From NCBI GenBank assembly GCA_017651625.1, contig JAGCCP010000030.1, positions 62,001-126,000 of the forward strand: a stretch of DNA of 64,000 bases, given 5' to 3'. Shown piece by piece: positions 62,565 to 64,000 of the stretch; position 1 is the first letter of the stretch, and each line of letters begins with the position of its first letter. The notes under the pieces are model-generated. The model worked only from the letters and a program-made list of their open reading frames with translations. It was not told the origin of the DNA and searched no databases. This DNA is from Candidatus Ruminimicrobiellum bubulum (GTDB taxonomy: Bacteria; Elusimicrobiota; Endomicrobiia; Endomicrobiales; Endomicrobiaceae). The translations under genes and the position numbers were made by a program.

Positions 62565-63838
62565 TTGTTTCCTCTTATGAAATTTAGTATTGTTCCCGCT
62601 AAATAAAAGGAACCTAAACATATATAAACGTCGTTATTTTTTATGTTTTTAAAAAAATTTTTTACCGTATCGTAAGTATAAATATTTTTGTTATCGATAT
62701 ATTTAGAAAACTCTTTTTTTAAATCATTTGTATCTACTGCACGTGAATTTTCCACTTTCAATAAACTTACATTATTAAAAACTTTTGATACCGTTTTTAT
62801 TACCGCTTTAACATCTTTTTCTTGCATTACGGCAAACAAAAGTTTTGTCTTATTTTTGCAAAAAGGGGATTTTTTATACAAAGATATAAAATTTTCTATT
62901 GCTTGTATATTGTGTGCCCCGTCGATAATAAAAGAACATTTTTTACTGTCTGTTTTATATTTCCTGCAATCAAATCGTGCAGGCCATTTTATATTTTTAC
63001 AAACTTTCTTTATAATACTGAACTTTATTTTTGTTAAATCTTTTTTCAGTATTTCACAAACAACTAAAGCCATCGCTGAATTATATACTTGAGAGTCACC
63101 CAATAAAGAAAATTTTACGGCTAAATTTTTGTTTAAGCCGTAATATTTTATTTCTTGTGTTAACTTTTTCCAGTTATAACTTTTATGTTCGGCTTTAAAA
63201 TCTTTATTGTAAAGAAAAACTTTTGCATTTTTTGTTTTAGCAACTTTTTTTATTTCACAAAGAGCATCTCTTTTTATATTTCCGCATACTACGGGAATAT
63301 CTTTTTTTATAATACCGGCTTTTTCAAAAGCTATCTTTTTTAAAGTATTACCTAAAACTTCCGTATGATCAAAATCTATACTTGTAATAACAGAAACTAA
63401 AGGAGTAACAATGTTTGTAGCATCAAGTCGCCCGCCCAATCCTGTTTCAAGTACTGCAATATCAACTTTATTCTTAACGAAATATATAAATGCAAGAGCA
63501 GTAATATATTCGAAATATGTAAGTTTATACTTTTTAGATATATTTGAATATTTTTTGTCTAACGATTTCAGTTGCCTGTCTGTTATAGGTAAAGAATTAA
63601 TCTGTATTCTTTCGTTTATTTTAATAAGGTGGGGAGAAGTATATAAACCTGTTTTGTATCCCGAACCTATTAAAATTTCCGAAATTGTTTTAGCCGTAGA
63701 ACCTTTACCGTTAGTTCCGGCAATATGAACATATTTTATTTTATCATATTCCACGCCGATGTCGGACAAGAACTTCTTTATTCTGTCCAATCCGAGCACC
63801 ATTGTTTTATATTCTTTTCCAGATTCAACTGAAATCAT
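62561..63838 (-). CDS. folC: Folylpolyglutamate synthase / dihydrofolate synthase
   Basis: FolC adds glutamate to dihydropteroate and to folates. The 425-residue protein has the P-loop [21 protein letters not shown], the Mur-ligase-like blocks [66 protein letters not shown], and [15 protein letters not shown]. It follows accD with an ATGA overlap, a pairing seen in many bacteria. Confidence 0.95.
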   Translation of the reverse strand: MISVESGKEYKTMVLGLDRIKKFLSDIGVEYDKIKYVHIAGTNGKGSTAKTISEILIGSGYKTGLYTSPHLIKINERIQINSLPITDRQLKSLDKKYSNISKKYKLTYFEYITALAFIYFVKNKVDIAVLETGLGGRLDATNIVTPLVSVITSIDFDHTEVLGNTLKKIAFEKAGIIKKDIPVVCGNIKRDALCEIKKVAKTKNAKVFLYNKDFKAEHKSYNWKKLTQEIKYYGLNKNLAVKFSLLGDSQVYNSAMALVVCEILKKDLTKIKFSIIKKVCKNIKWPARFDCRKYKTDSKKCSFIIDGAHNIQAIENFISLYKKSPFCKNKTKLLFAVMQEKDVKAVIKTVSKVFNNVSLLKVENSRAVDTNDLKKEFSKYIDNKNIYTYDTVKNFFKNIKNNDVYICLGSFYLAGTILNFIRGNK

Positions 63839-64000
63839 TTTGCTTTAAATACAAAGAACTTTATTATTTTTATTATGGTATCTTTTAAGTTTTTTCTTTC
63901 AACCACCATATCAACCATACCGTGTTTTAACAAGAATTCGGATAACTGGAACCCTTTCGGTAATTGTTGTCTTATGGTTTGTTCTATAACTCTGGGACCT
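63835..64000 (-). CDS. accD: Acetyl-CoA carboxylase carboxyltransferase subunit beta, C-terminal end (partial)
   Basis: The minus-strand frame entering from the right edge reads [49 protein letters not shown] and stops at 63835-63837. '[26 protein letters not shown]' is the diagnostic AccD C-terminus. The enzyme carboxylates acetyl-CoA for fatty acid synthesis. The stop overlaps the folC start (ATGA). Confidence 0.93.
   Translation of the reverse strand, partial: GPRVIEQTIRQQLPKGFQLSEFLLKHGMVDMVVERKNLKDTIIKIIKFFVFKAK

Noticed and set aside
62688-63092. 134-residue plus-strand frame
   Set aside because: Antisense shadow of folC with no start signal.

Overview
The window is a gene-dense, AT-rich stretch (roughly 30% GC by eye) of a bacterial chromosome with an outer membrane (LptD, a Spy-like periplasmic protein, a small beta-barrel-like protein). 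It makes meso-diaminopimelate with Ddh, makes isoprenoids by the MEP pathway (IspG), encodes an [FeFe]-hydrogenase maturase (HydF), has a complete F-type ATP synthase and shows no respiratory genes here. This suits an anaerobic, fermentative, probably host-associated organism. An Elusimicrobiota (Endomicrobia/Elusimicrobia-like) lineage is my best guess, but this is inference from gene content, not proof.

Layout. 1-9.2 kb: end of NAD kinase, recN, then rseP-ispG-greA on the minus strand, small membrane proteins, a TPR protein, tRNA-Ser, and a plus-strand DUF1232-DUF486-ygiQ run. 9.2-16.5 kb (minus): Spy-like protein, tRNA-Arg, then a run that reads nspC, carboxy(nor)spermidine dehydrogenase, arginine/lysine-type decarboxylase, DksA-like protein, panD, a sigma-70 factor and apt. 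This is a spermidine route through carboxyspermidine coupled to housekeeping genes. 16.6-23 kb: yqeY, an NhaD/ArsB-type transporter, an M49-like metallopeptidase, a guaB of the Tritrichomonas foetus type, and ddh behind a perfect consensus promoter and a terminator-like leader. 23.2-32.2 kb (minus): the most accessory-looking block, a tight seven-gene run of membrane protein, GT2 glycosyltransferase, giant DUF4011-helicase-nuclease, three membrane/lipoproteins without recognised function and an SDR. 32.3-39 kb (plus): ATP-grasp protein, mscL, then gmk-rpoZ-coaC-coaB-udg-priA. 39-42.5 kb: small barrel protein, hydF, a GT-C/TPR membrane protein. 42.6-50.5 kb (plus): sugar ABC transporter without its ATPase, then HAD phosphatase, GGQ release-factor-like protein, nadE, radC and a purF-like gene. 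50.6-59.2 kb (plus): tRNA-Ala, atpBEFHAGDC, a MORN-type lipoprotein, yebC, ruvC. 59.2-59.6 kb is a gene-free palindromic repeat zone. 59.6-64 kb (minus): accD-folC-ROK kinase-lptD.

Points that stand out: (i) the neighbouring nadE and purF-like genes both appear to have lost the cysteine nucleophile of their glutaminase domains; (ii) a family of long, imperfectly palindromic intergenic elements built from 'GGAAGATTA'-like words and TTTGC/GCAAA hairpins recurs at four sites, one inside the atp operon; (iii) a homologous pair of inverted repeats fills the 430-base gap after ruvC; (iv) the large defence-type helicase-nuclease is translationally coupled to a glycosyltransferase; (v) atpH is strongly shortened and the c subunit has an incomplete sodium signature; (vi) IMP dehydrogenase matches the protozoan T. 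foetus enzyme in motif order and numbering.
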